Notes: a model not told the origin generated them from the sequence alone. A stretch of DNA of 64,000 nucleotides from Porpolomopsis calyptriformis (GCA_951640195.1 OX621163.1:3162001-3226000); one strand, 5' to 3'; positions 1 to 9,795 are shown, counted from the stretch's first letter. Program-made: numbers and translations.

Positions 1-1
1 A

Positions 2-301
2 CACGATAGCGGACCAACTTGGTTTCCCCTCTTGGAAGGCCTGCTGGCCAATGTGCGTACACAGCCCTATATCCATGACTGCGTTGTTATCATCCACGAG
101 GGCAATGAAGTGAACACGTTCCGAGTGTTCTACAAGAACCACTACAGGCTTCCGATCAATAAGGTTGCTGTTGAGAAGGGGAGACACATACTCTGGCGTG
201 GCGATGTTATTGTCATGCAAGCTAGAAAAAGGCAGCTGAGGTTAGTTGTAAACATGCACAGAAGAGATTCCAGCATAGCAGACTTCATTGTCAGGGAGTG
301 A
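2..301 (+). CDS. 5'-truncated hypothetical protein
   Basis: The frame is open from the window edge to a TGA at 299-301, so the 5' end lies outside the window. About 99 residues are visible, rich in basic and hydrophobic residues, ending in a stretch containing NMHRRDSSIADF. There is no signal peptide, membrane segment or metal-binding motif. I do not recognise the family with certainty; short proteins with a similar ending occur in Agaricomycete genomes, but that is recollection. It is followed by repeat-rich intergenic DNA. It could be the last exon of a longer gene or a pseudogene tail. Confidence 0.4.
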   Translation, partial: HDSGPTWFPLLEGLLANVRTQPYIHDCVVIIHEGNEVNTFRVFYKNHYRLPINKVAVEKGRHILWRGDVIVMQARKRQLRLVVNMHRRDSSIADFIVRE

Positions 302-400
302 GTGGTTCGTTGAGTAACAGGGCTAGTACTGACAAGGCCCAGATTTGTGAAGCGCGTCAAACAGCGCACCCCTTTTAGGTTCCCAAAAGCATTGGTATTC
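302..400 (+). repeat. Dispersed direct repeat, copy 1
   Basis: This stretch resembles 968-1062. Both share a block around CAGGGCTA.TACTGACA, then GATTTGTGAAGCG and a shared AGGTTCCC. In both places a palindrome of the A type follows downstream. It looks like a diverged module of a larger repeat family. Confidence 0.6.
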
Positions 401-428
401 CATAGATCATAGTGCATGTTGTAATAAG

Positions 429-1415
429 AGATCTCTGGATTATCCAAAAGACCTAGACAACCAAAAGAAGGAGTGTGTTGTGCAATTGTCAGGTAACCAG
501 TGGTAGCTCTGGTAGTTGGAGGCAAGAGACTGAACTGGGATGGAGTCTGGATCTTGGTACTGTGCGAACAAAGGCTGGAACCACAAAACACCTGAGTGAA
601 CAAGGCAGCTAAGCGAATAAAAAGCGAACAACATACCTAAGTGAATAAAACAGAAAGCGAACAGAACAGAACAGAACAGCGAACAAACAGAATAGCAAAC
701 GAAAGCTGAAAGGCAACGATGACAGCTGCAAAGTGAAAACGAGGGTTAGAGCAAAGGTATGGAAGAGGGATAAATCTGCAAAACGAGGATAGGAAGCGTA
801 CGTACTTATTCCTCTCACCATCCCATCCCTGGATCCCTATCATCGTGGTTTGGATTATCCACACACGACTCTTCCTCTCCATGTTTGGGTCTCCAAGGTA
901 CAAGTAGTGAATCCAAAGATGTATGTCTCTGGGAAACCCAAAAGATGGCATTGGCAGTGTGTTGCACACGCTTCATTGAGTATCAGGGCTATTACTGACA
1001 GAGGCCCTGATTTGTGAAGCGTGTCAGGGCACGCATCCTTTCAGGTTCCCTGAGAGCATCTCTGGATTATCCAAAAGATGCAATGTGAGAATTGTCTCTG
1101 GGAAACCCAAAAGACATGGTGGTAAGAGACTTGGCGCGAGTTTGTATTTGTGCACGCTTTACCAAAGTGAGCGTGCACGTGCCAACTTTGATATGCAAAG
1201 ACATCGTGTTTGCTCGCCTCCTGTTTGCCTTCGTGTTTTGGATTATCCAGACACGGCACTTCCTCTGTGTTTTGAGTCTCCCAGACATGCTTGCGCATGC
1301 TATACCATAGTGAGTGTGTGCATAGGAACTTTATGCTTTGCGCTATCTTTGCCTTTGTGTTTTGGATTATCCAGACATGGCACTTCCTCTCTGTGTTTTG
1401 GGTCTCCCAGACATG
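429..1415. repeat. Cluster 1 of short covarying palindromes
   Basis: At least eight imperfect palindromes of about 24 bp occur here. Positions are about 429-452, 844-867, 923-946, 1056-1081, 1093-1116, 1232-1255, 1267-1289, 1356-1379 and 1392-1415. Two cores are seen: GGATTATCC (A type) and GGGAAACCC or GGGTCTCCC (B type). Each core is flanked by CT and AAA (or TTT and AG when flipped) and then by outer arms. The arms differ but usually pair: GCATCT with AGATGC (1056), TGTCT with AGACA (1093), CGTGT with ACACG (1232). A and B types tend to occur side by side 10-40 bp apart. No ORF explains them. Confidence 0.8.
968..1062 (+). repeat. Dispersed direct repeat, copy 2
   Basis: Second copy of the module at 302-400, with scattered substitutions. 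It leads directly into the perfect A-type palindrome at 1056-1081, and a B-type palindrome follows at 1093. The repeat unit may therefore include the palindrome pair. Confidence 0.6.
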
Positions 1416-1611
1416 GTAATGAATCCATAAAGTCCTATACCCATACTCAGTACTCTATCTTTCTACCTCACTCGGATTCCGACTCCATCCCCGTGTCCTG
1501 CGATTCTGTACCCTGTGATTCCTTACCGCTCTCGCTTGCGGCAATCCACCTTTTGCGCAAGACAGTCTTCTTGGCTACCTGTAATGCGAATATAATTAAA
1601 GCGGCACCACA

Positions 1612-2214
1612 TTACAATCTGGAACATACCTTCTCAAGTTTCCGTGTTATTTTTTTTGATTTGGCACGCCGCGCGGTCTCTGCTGTATATTTCAGGTGGA
1701 GTTTAAGCATGTTGCACACTGGCCAGCAGTTCGCATATCTCCTCAGTTCTGGGAATGCCTTTTCTTGCTCTTGGCAGATCTGAGTTATTAGTGGACGTCT
1801 CTGCTTGCTGAAACTCGCTTTGGTGTCAAGGTATTTTTTTGCCTGTGCATGAGTACCTTTCTGGTCTTGGGTGAGCGTTATTCTACTCCCTTGTATCCCT
1901 GAACTCACCAGTACTGCTTCATACATGTTCTTAGGTAAACCCGTAGATTCCTCAAGGTTGTATCCCCCGCTACCTGGATGTCCAGGTTCCCCTGGTGGTT
2001 TAGGGATCAAGGACAGCATCTCCTCATCATCGGATCCCTCAACAGAAGAGAGCTTGAACGATGTCTCTGAATGCTGGTCAAGTTCCTCAACAGTACCACA
2101 TCTGGTCAGACGCTCAATCTCAGGGATGGAAAAATCGATGCGGGGTGTAATAGTTAGAAGCATTTGGGGTGGAAATTCGATATGTGCAGTAATCAGAGGG
2201 AGATGCCGTTTCAT
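1612..2214 (-). CDS. Hypothetical Agaricomycete protein
   Basis: A single open frame of about 200 residues runs from an ATG at 2214 to TAA at 1612-1614. An in-frame stop lies upstream, so this ATG is the natural start. The middle is acidic and proline/glycine rich; the C-terminal third is basic and helical, with WPVCNMLKLHLKY and a Lys/Arg-rich tail. The tail may instead end at an intron donor (GTATG at about 1625) and continue in an exon I could not find. I recall small Agaricomycete proteins with a similar WPV..L..LKY ending, of unknown function. No catalytic motif is visible. Confidence 0.5.
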   Translation of the reverse strand: MKRHLPLITAHIEFPPQMLLTITPRIDFSIPEIERLTRCGTVEELDQHSETSFKLSSVEGSDDEEMLSLIPKPPGEPGHPGSGGYNLEESTGLPKNMYEAVLVSSGIQGSRITLTQDQKGTHAQAKKYLDTKASFSKQRRPLITQICQEQEKAFPELRRYANCWPVCNMLKLHLKYTAETARRAKSKKITRKLEKVCSRL

Positions 2215-2422
2215 GTCATCCTGGATATCTCTACCTGTACTCAAGTATATTTAAATCCTGGATACTTTTGTTCACTGCTCGTTGTTTGAGTGCGAGTGCT
2301 TTTGTTGTACTGTACTATCCTTGTCGTCAAGAGTCAGTTACCTAGATACACAATCACAATTATGCAGAACGATATATAGTGAGCGGCTCAGAGGGACTCA
2401 AAGTAAAAGCAAGATAGATGCA

Positions 2423-3993
2423 ATGTTCATCCAAGAAATACAGAGATGGTGGAGATATTTGTACGCCCCACACAAAGTAAGTACTCAACATCACTTTATT
2501 CATTCAAATCATTATTCTATAAGTACTATCACCTCGCTGCTCGTCTCCGAGGTCATAAAGGCCCAATCAACTGCCTCGGTTTCATGCGAGATGGGGCATT
2601 CCTTGCAAGCAGTGGTAAGAATCTATTCTATCGCCAATAGAATTAGTATATCAATAAACTACAGGTGATGACGGATGTGCCAGAATCTGGGTGATGGTGA
2701 CAATGACATGCCAGCATGTCATCCAGGATCGTCATGGGAGATGGGGGCAGATTACCTGCATCGCTTGGTTGGGGCACGAAAGCGGTGGCCTAAACAAGAC
2801 CATCTGCTTTGGAACAGGGCGAGGGCTGATCGCGATTTATAAAAGAATGAGGAATGGTGTACGTACTTGAAAAGCTTCCATGATTGATAAGCTCAATCAG
2901 ACAGCAGGTACCTGCTGTAGAATTATCGAGCACTCGTGTGGTTCTAAGCAGTGACAGCATCAAGGCACTGGCATACGACCCGGTCCACAGTTGGATTGCG
3001 GTAACTAGTCATTATGGAGAGATCTTGATGCATACGCTGGAGAAGAATGGTAAGCATTGTTCAGTACTGTTTGAGCTGTCATTTAATCGAAGCAGGTACC
3101 TTGGTCAAGTTGTGGAAGAAGCAAGTGGACGACGTGATTCCCCGAGCAATACATTTTCTGGACGAGTGCCAGAATATTCTTGTCTTTGGCCTGGAGATGG
3201 GAGAAATGTGAGCTCGAAAATTGATTGGAAGGGAAATTTTTACGATGGTGATTTCAGGATGTTGCAGAACGCAGAGGCAGCGGAACCTGTGGAGAAACTG
3301 AAAGTAGTCAAGACTTTGAAATCTGAAATGTAAGATCCTATTTACCATTGTGTTCGGAACTTGCTGAATACAAGGTCGCAGAGGGAATGCAATTGTCTGT
3401 CCCAAAGGGAAACTTGTGCTCATTGACAATTTATCCAATGGATTTGATCTATATCACATACCTCGCACGTCGCCAATGCAGACAATGATCATTTGCTCAA
3501 AGAAGAGATTTGTGAAACAGGGAGCCTTCATGGAGAATTGCACTGCCGTTGCTTGTGGAAGCGACCACAGAAGAATCTATGTCTTCCGCATCGAGACCTG
3601 CGAGCAGCTGCAGGTCCTAAAGCATACGGCAGGTGAGAAAAAAATCCACCAACTGGGCTCACATGCTGAGGATTGCCCTAGATGATATTATGGTGCAGGC
3701 AATTGACTCCATAATGACACCAGAAGGCCATTTCATTGCGAGTGGGCCTTCAGCTGATGACGCTGATATCTGTCTCTGGAAAAAAACGGTGAGTTATGAC
3801 CAACGTTAGAGGAATGGCTCACTGATCAAGTGTCAGATAGGCTTCCAATGGTCGAATGGGCAAATCAGATACAGATGCCAAGGGTCTTATCAATGTCCTA
3901 GTCCTGCTCATGTTGATTTGGTTGTCATCAGACTATTGGACGAGCGCATGGATGAATGTGAGCGAACCTTTCATGGAAAAATCCCAAAACTAA
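2423..3993 (+). CDS. WD40-repeat protein with C-terminal membrane helix
   Basis: The model has nine exons: 2423-2476, 2524-2614, 2665-2858, 2905-3049, 3096-3207, 3258-3329, 3382-3632, 3682-3788 and 3841-3993. Introns are 46-53 nt, with GT-AG ends and compatible phases, giving about 392 residues. The first blade is clear (LRGHKGPINCLGF, then ASSGDDGCARIWV across an intron). Later parts contain NGFDLY, GSDHRRIYVF and a degenerate last blade. The last exon has a hydrophobic helix (LINVLVLLMLIWL) followed by a short tail ending SQN. This fits an Agaricomycete WD40 family with a single C-terminal anchor; its role is unknown and a propeller scaffold is inferred. The first exon is the least certain. 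No in-frame stop is present, so it may be functional. Confidence 0.7.
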
Positions 3994-4148
3994 AACCATT
4001 AATAGGGAAAGAGGGTCTTCATGAGCGTCAATTGGGGAGAGTACTTCCCAAAAGAGCGAGGGTGGGGATTTGATGAAGCCGAAGGCTTAGACTACCTGTA
4101 ATTCAATTACTGTAGTCTAAATACATTTGTAATGAGCAGGGGAGTAGG

Positions 4149-4465
4149 CGTCTCTGGGAACCCCAAAAGACGATGGGACTCTGGCACAGAGATGTCAGAG
4201 TTTTTCCATGCAAAGGCTAGAAGTGGTATAGAATAAGGTATAAGCGAATGAAAGCATCTCTGGATTATCCAAAAGATGAGGGAGAGATGTCTCTGGGAAT
4301 CCCAAAAGATGATGGTACTCTGGCACAGAATAGTGGGATCACGGCGCTTCTTTGCAAGACTAGAGGTGGGATAGAATAAAGGTATAAGCGAACGAAAGCA
4401 TCTCTGGATTATCCAAAAGATGCAGAGGAAGAAACGTCTCTGGGAATCCCAAAAGACGATGGTGG
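4149..4465 (+). repeat. Tandem repeat of about 140-147 bp
   Basis: Two diverged tandem units (about 4149-4289 and 4290-4435) and a partial third unit are present. Each unit has a B-type palindrome, then ACTCTGGCACAGA, a spacer with AGAATAA(A)GGTATAAGCGAA, then an A-type palindrome. The array embeds regularly spaced A/B palindrome pairs. Confidence 0.75.
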
Positions 4466-4880
4466 TGAGTTTGAGCTAAGTTGTTATTTGCGCGCAAACT
4501 GACTTTGCAGTTTGACGCTGCTTTGTTGTTGTTGTAAGTTGGTTGGTTGCTTTATTGTGTAACACCGTGTTTTTGGATTTATCCAGACACGATCACTCTT
4601 ACTCTTACCACCATCCCTCACTGTGTTTTGGATTATCCAGACACATGTCTTTCTCACTGAGTTGTGCAGTCAGCTTCATTTGTTTGTGCCATGTTTGTCA
4701 ACCAAACTACTTTATTTGGTGTGACAACTCATAAACACCACAACTCTTCTTGTCTCTTACCCTCATCGTGTTTTAGATCTTCCAGACACGATTCTCCTCT
4801 CCCACTATTGTGTTGTTTTGGATTATCCAGACATAATTCTCCACTCCCATTGTGTTTTGGGCTCACTAGACACACCTTCC
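4149..4880. repeat. Cluster 2 of short covarying palindromes
   Basis: Members lie at 4149-4172, 4255-4278, about 4288-4312, 4398-4423, 4435-4458, 4566-4591, 4622-4645, 4765-4792, about 4811-4837 and about 4849-4874. Outer arms pair: CGTCT/AGACG, CATCT/AGATG, GCATCT/AGATGC, CGTGT/ACACG, TGTGT/ACACA and ATCGTGT/ACACGAT. Before 4500 the purine-rich AAA side follows the core; after 4560 the flanks are flipped. The cluster stops just before the pseudogene at 4897. Confidence 0.8.
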
Positions 4881-4896
4881 CACTGAAACTCACGCC

Positions 4897-6702
4897 ATGT
4901 ATCGGGGTCGCGTTTCTATTCTCAACAGTGATATTTTTTATTCTCCAAACTGCTCGGCAGATGTGGAGCTTCCAGATCCAGCCCATCCCAACCGCTACAT
5001 CTTCAGAGGCTCCGCTCTTCACATTGAAGACTTCAAAAAACCTCGTTGGTGGAGTGACGCGTATGGATGGCTGAGCTTTATACCACTCCGGCCATCATTC
5101 ACCGGGGTGCCATTCGACCAACTCAGCTTCCCGCCCATCGTCAGTGGACATGGCGGGTATCATCTTCGCGCAGACGTGATGCAAAGTTGGCGGCGTCTTG
5201 AGAACAAAATGATTTATGCTGTGATTTTCATGAATAGACACAATCCAGAGCTGGCCTCACTCCCCTTCCTTCGTCCACCCCCTCCATTCGATCTCCACTA
5301 CGATGGTCTATACAGGACCGCTCGCGACGCTCGCATCCAACTCCATCTTGCTTGAGATTGGTTCGTCATGTGGATGGGCCTTCTCTCATACGCCATTGCC
5401 GCGTCTTTCAAGACTTTTGGCGAAAAACTTGCCAATCCAATTCCCAAGTGGGTCACACTCTTGGCAAACGATGGCTTCCCCCAAGCTTGGTTATCTGGTG
5501 TCATGGCCTCTACGGTCAACGACTTCTCCCGTGACAACCCTCGAGCTGGTATCTTTGTTGACCCGCTCCTCAAGCAGAGGAAATACGGCAAGCAGCCAGG
5601 TGTAGATTTTTTTTGTGACTACAATATCCCTGTATGGTACCTGTGGACGTCTGCATATGTAAACAAGGCTCGTTTTGATACCAACATTGCTATCTTGGCC
5701 CCCCCCTCGGAACTCCTGCAGGCTGCAACATCGTCGATCCTTCAAAGCCCTCATTTCTCCATGCCATCCTGTGAAGTGTCCACCAGCGTGGCAGAATGAC
5801 GTAAACCACCCGAAAAGAAGCAAAAGCAAATGAAGCTGTGGGAGGAATTCTTCGCGGTGAGAGCTAAACGACACGCTGAAAAGGAGTTGACGGAGAGCCC
5901 CCTTGATTGTCAGAAGCGCTTGCAGTGGGAGAAGAATCCTGCGATAAAAAAGGCCAAAGTTTTTGAATGGGTTTACAATGAGGAAGAACCACCTCAACTT
6001 TCCCGGCGAAAAGTTTCTCAAAAATATAATGAGGACACCATATATAACTACGGTGAACAGCAAAGGCGATACGATGCTTGGGAAAATGAGTGGGACCTGT
6101 GTGAAGAGTTTGGTGATGATGACGAGCCTGAGGACCCTTACCCTGAAGGCATGGATCCCTACGAGTATGACTTCCCACCTACCGCTACGCAAGCGAATCC
6201 ACTGGATGATCTGCTGGATGATGCTGTTGTTGACTCTTACCTCGCACGCAACGCTTTTGATCGCGGTGCAAGTCCTCTTGTTCCAAATGACAATGGCAAT
6301 CAGCACGAACAGGTGCATAACGATGTCGTTGAACTCCTGGCTCGTCATTACGGCTTCGTCCCTCCCCTCCTAGATCTTGGCTCTCCACAGGACTCTCAGA
6401 GATGGCAGTGTGGCTTGCGCATTCTCGGCGTCAATGTGGATCTGGTTCCAGACTCACTCTCCTCAATTGAAATGGCGATGGTTCGTTTCATCTTCACGCT
6501 ATCAAGAGGAGTGCACCCAGAACAAAGCGAATGGGATCTCAATGATGGAAATCAACAAGCTCTGGTGCACAAACCACACTCTCCGATTGCCTGGGCTGCA
6601 CCGGACCTGTATGTCCTTTCATCCCCTCCAAGCTCTGCCTGCAACTGGGTCCTTGGCTTGACCAATGCGGCAGATACACTGTACGCATTACGATCAATTG
6701 GT
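4897..6702 (+). pseudogene. N-terminal part of a broken Agaricomycete family gene
   Basis: One frame runs from ATG 4897 to the insertion point at 6702, interrupted only by TGA at 5353-5355 and TGA at 5797-5799. Sequence after each stop continues the family pattern as I recall it: FVMWMGLLSY follows the first and KLWEEFFAVRAKRHAEKE the second. Later landmarks are NEWDLCEEFG, an acidic tract and ARHYGFVPPLLDLG. Both stops fit CGA (Arg) to TGA changes. The coding sequence resumes in frame at 8409. The frame also reads on into the insert to a TAA at 6757-6759, but those residues are not part of the family. Function unknown. Confidence is high that it is broken and moderate for family membership. 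Confidence 0.7.
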
Positions 6703-7159
6703 GTCACAACTGTAGTTGCAAGTCTTTTCATCAATCACAAGGCAGGCCTTGGAGCTTAATAAGTCTAGTAGGATGTAGAAGAAAGTTCTGACGGGGACGT
6801 CCTCATAAAGGGTGATAATTCCTTCTGAGTTTAGTTTTACTTCCACAAAGAAGTTGTTCTGTGAGTTAAATCCGTTGCGTGCCTCTGCTGAGAGTTTAGG
6901 GAATATGGGCATGAACGATTGGCTCAGTAGTTATGGGTTTATGTTTCTCTTTTCTTGTTCTGATGGAAAAGAAGTCTGATGATTCTGATTGCGTTTGTGC
7001 TACTACAAGTAATCTCACAGGAGGACAAAGTGATGATCCGCTTCACCCTCAGGGTTTATATAGTATTTCTAAAATAGGAGTCACTATGAGTCAGCTTCTG
7101 CAGTCACCCCTTTTTCTATTGTTCACAGCCTCCGATTTAAGGTTTGCCATTGTTCTTAG

Positions 7160-7226
7160 TCATACTGCGGAGGGCTGTGTTGTTTTGATGACTCAACTCT
7201 ATTGGGCATAGCCTTCCGCAGTATGA
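7160..7226. repeat. Inverted repeat, 17-bp arms
   Basis: TCATACTGCGGAGGGCT (7160-7176) pairs with AGCCTTCCGCAGTATGA (7210-7226) with one mismatch and a 33-nt loop. It lies about 200 bp upstream of the inserted gene, so it could be a terminal-repeat relic, a protein site or a structured RNA. Confidence 0.65.
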
Positions 7227-7364
7227 GGCTGTGCTGTCTCATGACTGGTTCCTATTGTTCTTCTAGTTATGAGATCGCCGCTGTTTCTATCTCTTGTCCG
7301 GCGTATCGGGTTTCTCTTCTTTGACTGAGGAACCTCCGTTTAGTCTTCCCTTTGTCTCTGAGCA

Positions 7365-7370
7365 TATAAA
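7365..7370 (+). promoter_or_regulatory. TATA box of the inserted gene
   Basis: TATAAA lies 50 bp upstream of the ATG at 7420 in a pyrimidine-rich context. The spacing suits a short 5' leader. Confidence 0.55.
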
Positions 7371-7419
7371 AGGTGTGGGGTTGTATCCCTACGCTTCAGT
7401 TCAATCCTCGTCAATCATC

Positions 7420-8252
7420 ATGACTTCTTCCTACCAAGGCCACTACGTTCGATTCTTCAAGCAGTCTGGAGTGGTGCACTGCACTGCTCCTGTCTTTCTC
7501 GATTGCGATTCATTTCATTACTACCTTCAGCACATCCCTTCCGACGCCGACCTCTGCTGGTCTTCCTTCTCTTGTTTTGCTTGCGGTGGCAAGCATAAGG
7601 TCAGAAAGTGTCTGTATGTTCGCTGGCCAATCCAGCATGTTTGTGGCTTGATAGAGGATCCGCTTGGTATGTATCTTGTTTTGTCTTTATTAGTCTGTGT
7701 TTATTGATAATAGGCTTTCCCTTTTTAGCTTGGGATAATGACGCCCCTCCTCCCACCTCCAAGCTCCCTTTGGAGGAGCAAGTTGATTGGAGTTCCGACC
7801 GTTGGGGGTATCCCCTCCCCTTTGATGATGCTAAGCCTGAGGACTTGGCTACCAGCCCCCCTTTCCGTCCTTGGACCCCTGGTCCAACAAGTGTTTTGTC
7901 TAGTGGTGAGCCTTTTAACTCTCTCGCTCTCTTCATAGTTGCTGATTCCCTGTCTTTTTTAGTTGAAGATTTGTCGTCGTCATTGACCAACGTCAATGTC
8001 AAGATTGAGGAGGAAGAAGTTCCTCCCAGTTTGTTATGGAGTCCCACCAATGGTTGGTTGGGTGAGGAAGCAAGAAAGATAGCGATGAGTTTCATTGAAG
8101 GGAAGGCTGCCGAGTTGCAGGCCTCCGGTGGTGACACCAATGGGGCAATCTACTGGGGTAATAAGTTGGCCGCAATAGATGGTCAAGTAGTGTCGAGTTT
8201 TGTAGAGTTCTTGAGGGACAGTATGGTGCAGGAGATTGCCAAGACGGACTAG
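7420..8252 (+). CDS. Three-exon hypothetical gene carried by the insertion
   Basis: Exons are 7420-7666, 7729-7905 and 7963-8252 (about 237 residues). The first intron could instead end at 7713, adding five residues in frame. The N-terminal exon contains FFKQSGVVHCTAPVFLD and a cysteine group CWSSFSCFACGGKHKVRKC, which might bind zinc. The middle is proline rich with several W.P motifs, and the C-terminal exon is mixed charge and helical. No stop or frameshift breaks it, unlike the gene it interrupts. I do not recognise the family. A TATA box lies upstream and an AATAAA 57 bp after the stop, so it looks like an expressed gene unit moved as cargo. Confidence 0.6.
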
Positions 8253-8308
8253 TATAATTAGCTAGTCGGACATGGACTCCTCCTTTTGTACAAGTAGTTT
8301 CCACTGCC

Positions 8309-8314
8309 AATAAA
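8309..8314 (+). promoter_or_regulatory. Polyadenylation signal AATAAA
   Basis: AATAAA occurs 57 bp after the stop of the inserted gene and before the right border of the insertion. Confidence 0.5.
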
Positions 8315-8408
8315 GACAGCCTTCCTCCCAAAAGAACCAGTATAAGAAAGAAAAGAAAAGAACGAAGAAAAGAGAGGAATTTTAAGAGAGTGAATGCCAA
8401 TTTCATGA

Positions 8409-9167
8409 CAATCGGTAAAGACAATATTAGCATTTATGGTGTGGCTCGCCTGCTGATTCAGCAGGGGATCACATTCCGAACACTTGTATCACTCAAATTG
8501 GTCCTACCCCCAGTCTCACAGGCTACTGTGAAGATAGTACCTATACGTTTGTCGGGTTACAAATTCGCTTCACACGATTATGCCACTTATCTACATGAAC
8601 GAGCCGCAATCCTCACCCAACCACGAGGCCGTGCTGCCCTACTCCAGGGAGGGATCATTTGGCGGTTGGCCAAGGAGAGTCTCAGCCTCAACTCTGCATT
8701 GCAAGGCCCTTCATCTGCGGTAACAGTACATCATACGGGGTACTGCACAGATGAACTGGAACTGGGCTGTGCACTATGGGATGACGAACTCTCGGATGCA
8801 GAAGTCTGACTTATTTGCGGAGTCTACTACTGTTATACAGGTGTGTATGGTGTTACTATATCTCCTACCAGAGCTGATCCTTCTTTGCTTTTCAGGGTAT
8901 GGTGATCAAATGGCAGTGAAATCTTGGTGGCCGCTTCCCACCACCTGGAATGAGCGGGATTGTGGCGTCAATCTCGGCCATTGGACAGAGCAGAATGAGG
9001 AGTGGTATCAAAAATGTTTGAAGGAGATCCAAGACGGACAGGCTGAACCTCTCCCTGCCAACAAGTGGCGTGACCGACTGAAAGGAATGAGAGAAGCTCG
9101 CACTCTCAAAGCATGCATTCAAAAATTCTCATATGAGTACTTGGATAACCACCACTTCTTTGCATAG
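8409..9167 (+). pseudogene. C-terminal part of the split family gene
   Basis: This continues the frame of 4897-6702 after the insertion. The sequence contains GITFRTL, DYATYLHERAAILTQPRGRAAL and GGIIWRLAKESL. A TGA at 8807-8809 interrupts the frame, which then continues with LICGVYYCYTG. An intron at 8841-8895 leads to a last exon with KSWWPLPTTW, WYQKCLKEI and a stop at 9165-9167. The order agrees with the family as I remember it, with a WWP.P.TW box near the end. With the N-terminal piece the gene has three nonsense codons and one insertion. Confidence 0.7.
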
Positions 9168-9795
9168 CGTCTCACTACTTGTAGCATTTTCAATACTATT
9201 TTTTTCCATGTCATACCACTAAGTAAGAAAATCAGTGTGCACTTGCTTGCACGCTTATCGTTCCAGACATTGTGTGCTTCAGCGCGCAGTCAATTTTGTA
9301 GTGTGCAAAATTTTAGATTTCCTGCTGATTTCACACCTTGCAAAATGTTTGTGCAATATTTATAATATTTCATGTCTGAAGAGCTTAAATATTTGCAGAA
9401 AATTGCACACAGTAGATCTTTTTGTTTCCAAATGGTGCAAATTATAATAAAATACAACATTTTCCCAATGTTTTTGCAAGAATGCGAAACCAAACAAATT
9501 TACAAGAGCAAAATTTGAGTGACATTTAACATTTAAAACCAATTTTGCATGAAGTGGAATGAAAATAATTGCAGTAGACAAAATCTTTTATGATATTATA
9601 ACAGACTACCAACTATTTTGTATAAGATTTTGCATGTGGGAAAATAGTCGGGTGCAAGGAGTGATTTCAACTCGGACTATCAAGTTCACACCGGTCTAAC
9701 TTGCAAGCTGGCGATGTCAACAGCCACCCAACTGCAGCCAAGCAGGGATGGACATAGCATGCTATAATTGTGTATATACATAGTAGAACTGTCAT
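9168..9795. other. AT-rich intergenic stretch
   Basis: No credible gene is seen. The stretch is AT rich with many TTTGCA/TGCAAA words. Around 9681-9711 it holds CAAGTTCACACCGGTC followed by AACTTGCAAGCTGG, and a related inverted arrangement is found at 37,041-37,072 next to a hAT relic. Confidence 0.5.

Larger units (their letters stand above)
6703..8408 (+). mobile_element. 1.7 kb insertion with 8-bp duplication and cargo gene
   Basis: The flanks are CAATTGGT (6695-6702) and CAATCGGT (8409-8416). Taking out the insert with one copy joins the codons for YALRSIG to KDNISIYGVARLL in one frame, which restores the flanking gene. The mismatch is C/T at a CpG. An 8-bp duplication fits hAT-like or other cut-and-paste classes, but I find no convincing terminal inverted repeats and no transposase. 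The insert holds a promoter-like TATA box, a spliced gene and an AATAAA. It could be a non-autonomous element that captured a gene, or an unfamiliar element class. Confidence 0.65.

Noticed and set aside
609..969. Two small minus-strand ORFs rich in Phe and Leu
   Set aside because: Low-complexity shadow of an AG-rich stretch with GAACAGAACA repeats; no support.
429..4880. CRISPR array for the spaced palindromes
   Set aside because: The host is a eukaryote, spacing is irregular, orientation flips and no cas-like gene is present.
5491..6348. 285-codon open frame on the minus strand
   Set aside because: It is antisense to the conserved family pseudogene and has no recognisable protein pattern.
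6702..8416. Reading the 1.7 kb segment as a long intron
   Set aside because: No AG acceptor fits at the right border, and the flanking 8-bp near repeat and internal gene fit an insertion better.
4897..9167. TGA recoding (readthrough or selenocysteine) to explain the in-frame TGAs
   Set aside because: Stops also include TAG and TAA, sister copies carry CGA or TGG at matching places, and the affected genes have other lesions such as insertions and frameshifts.
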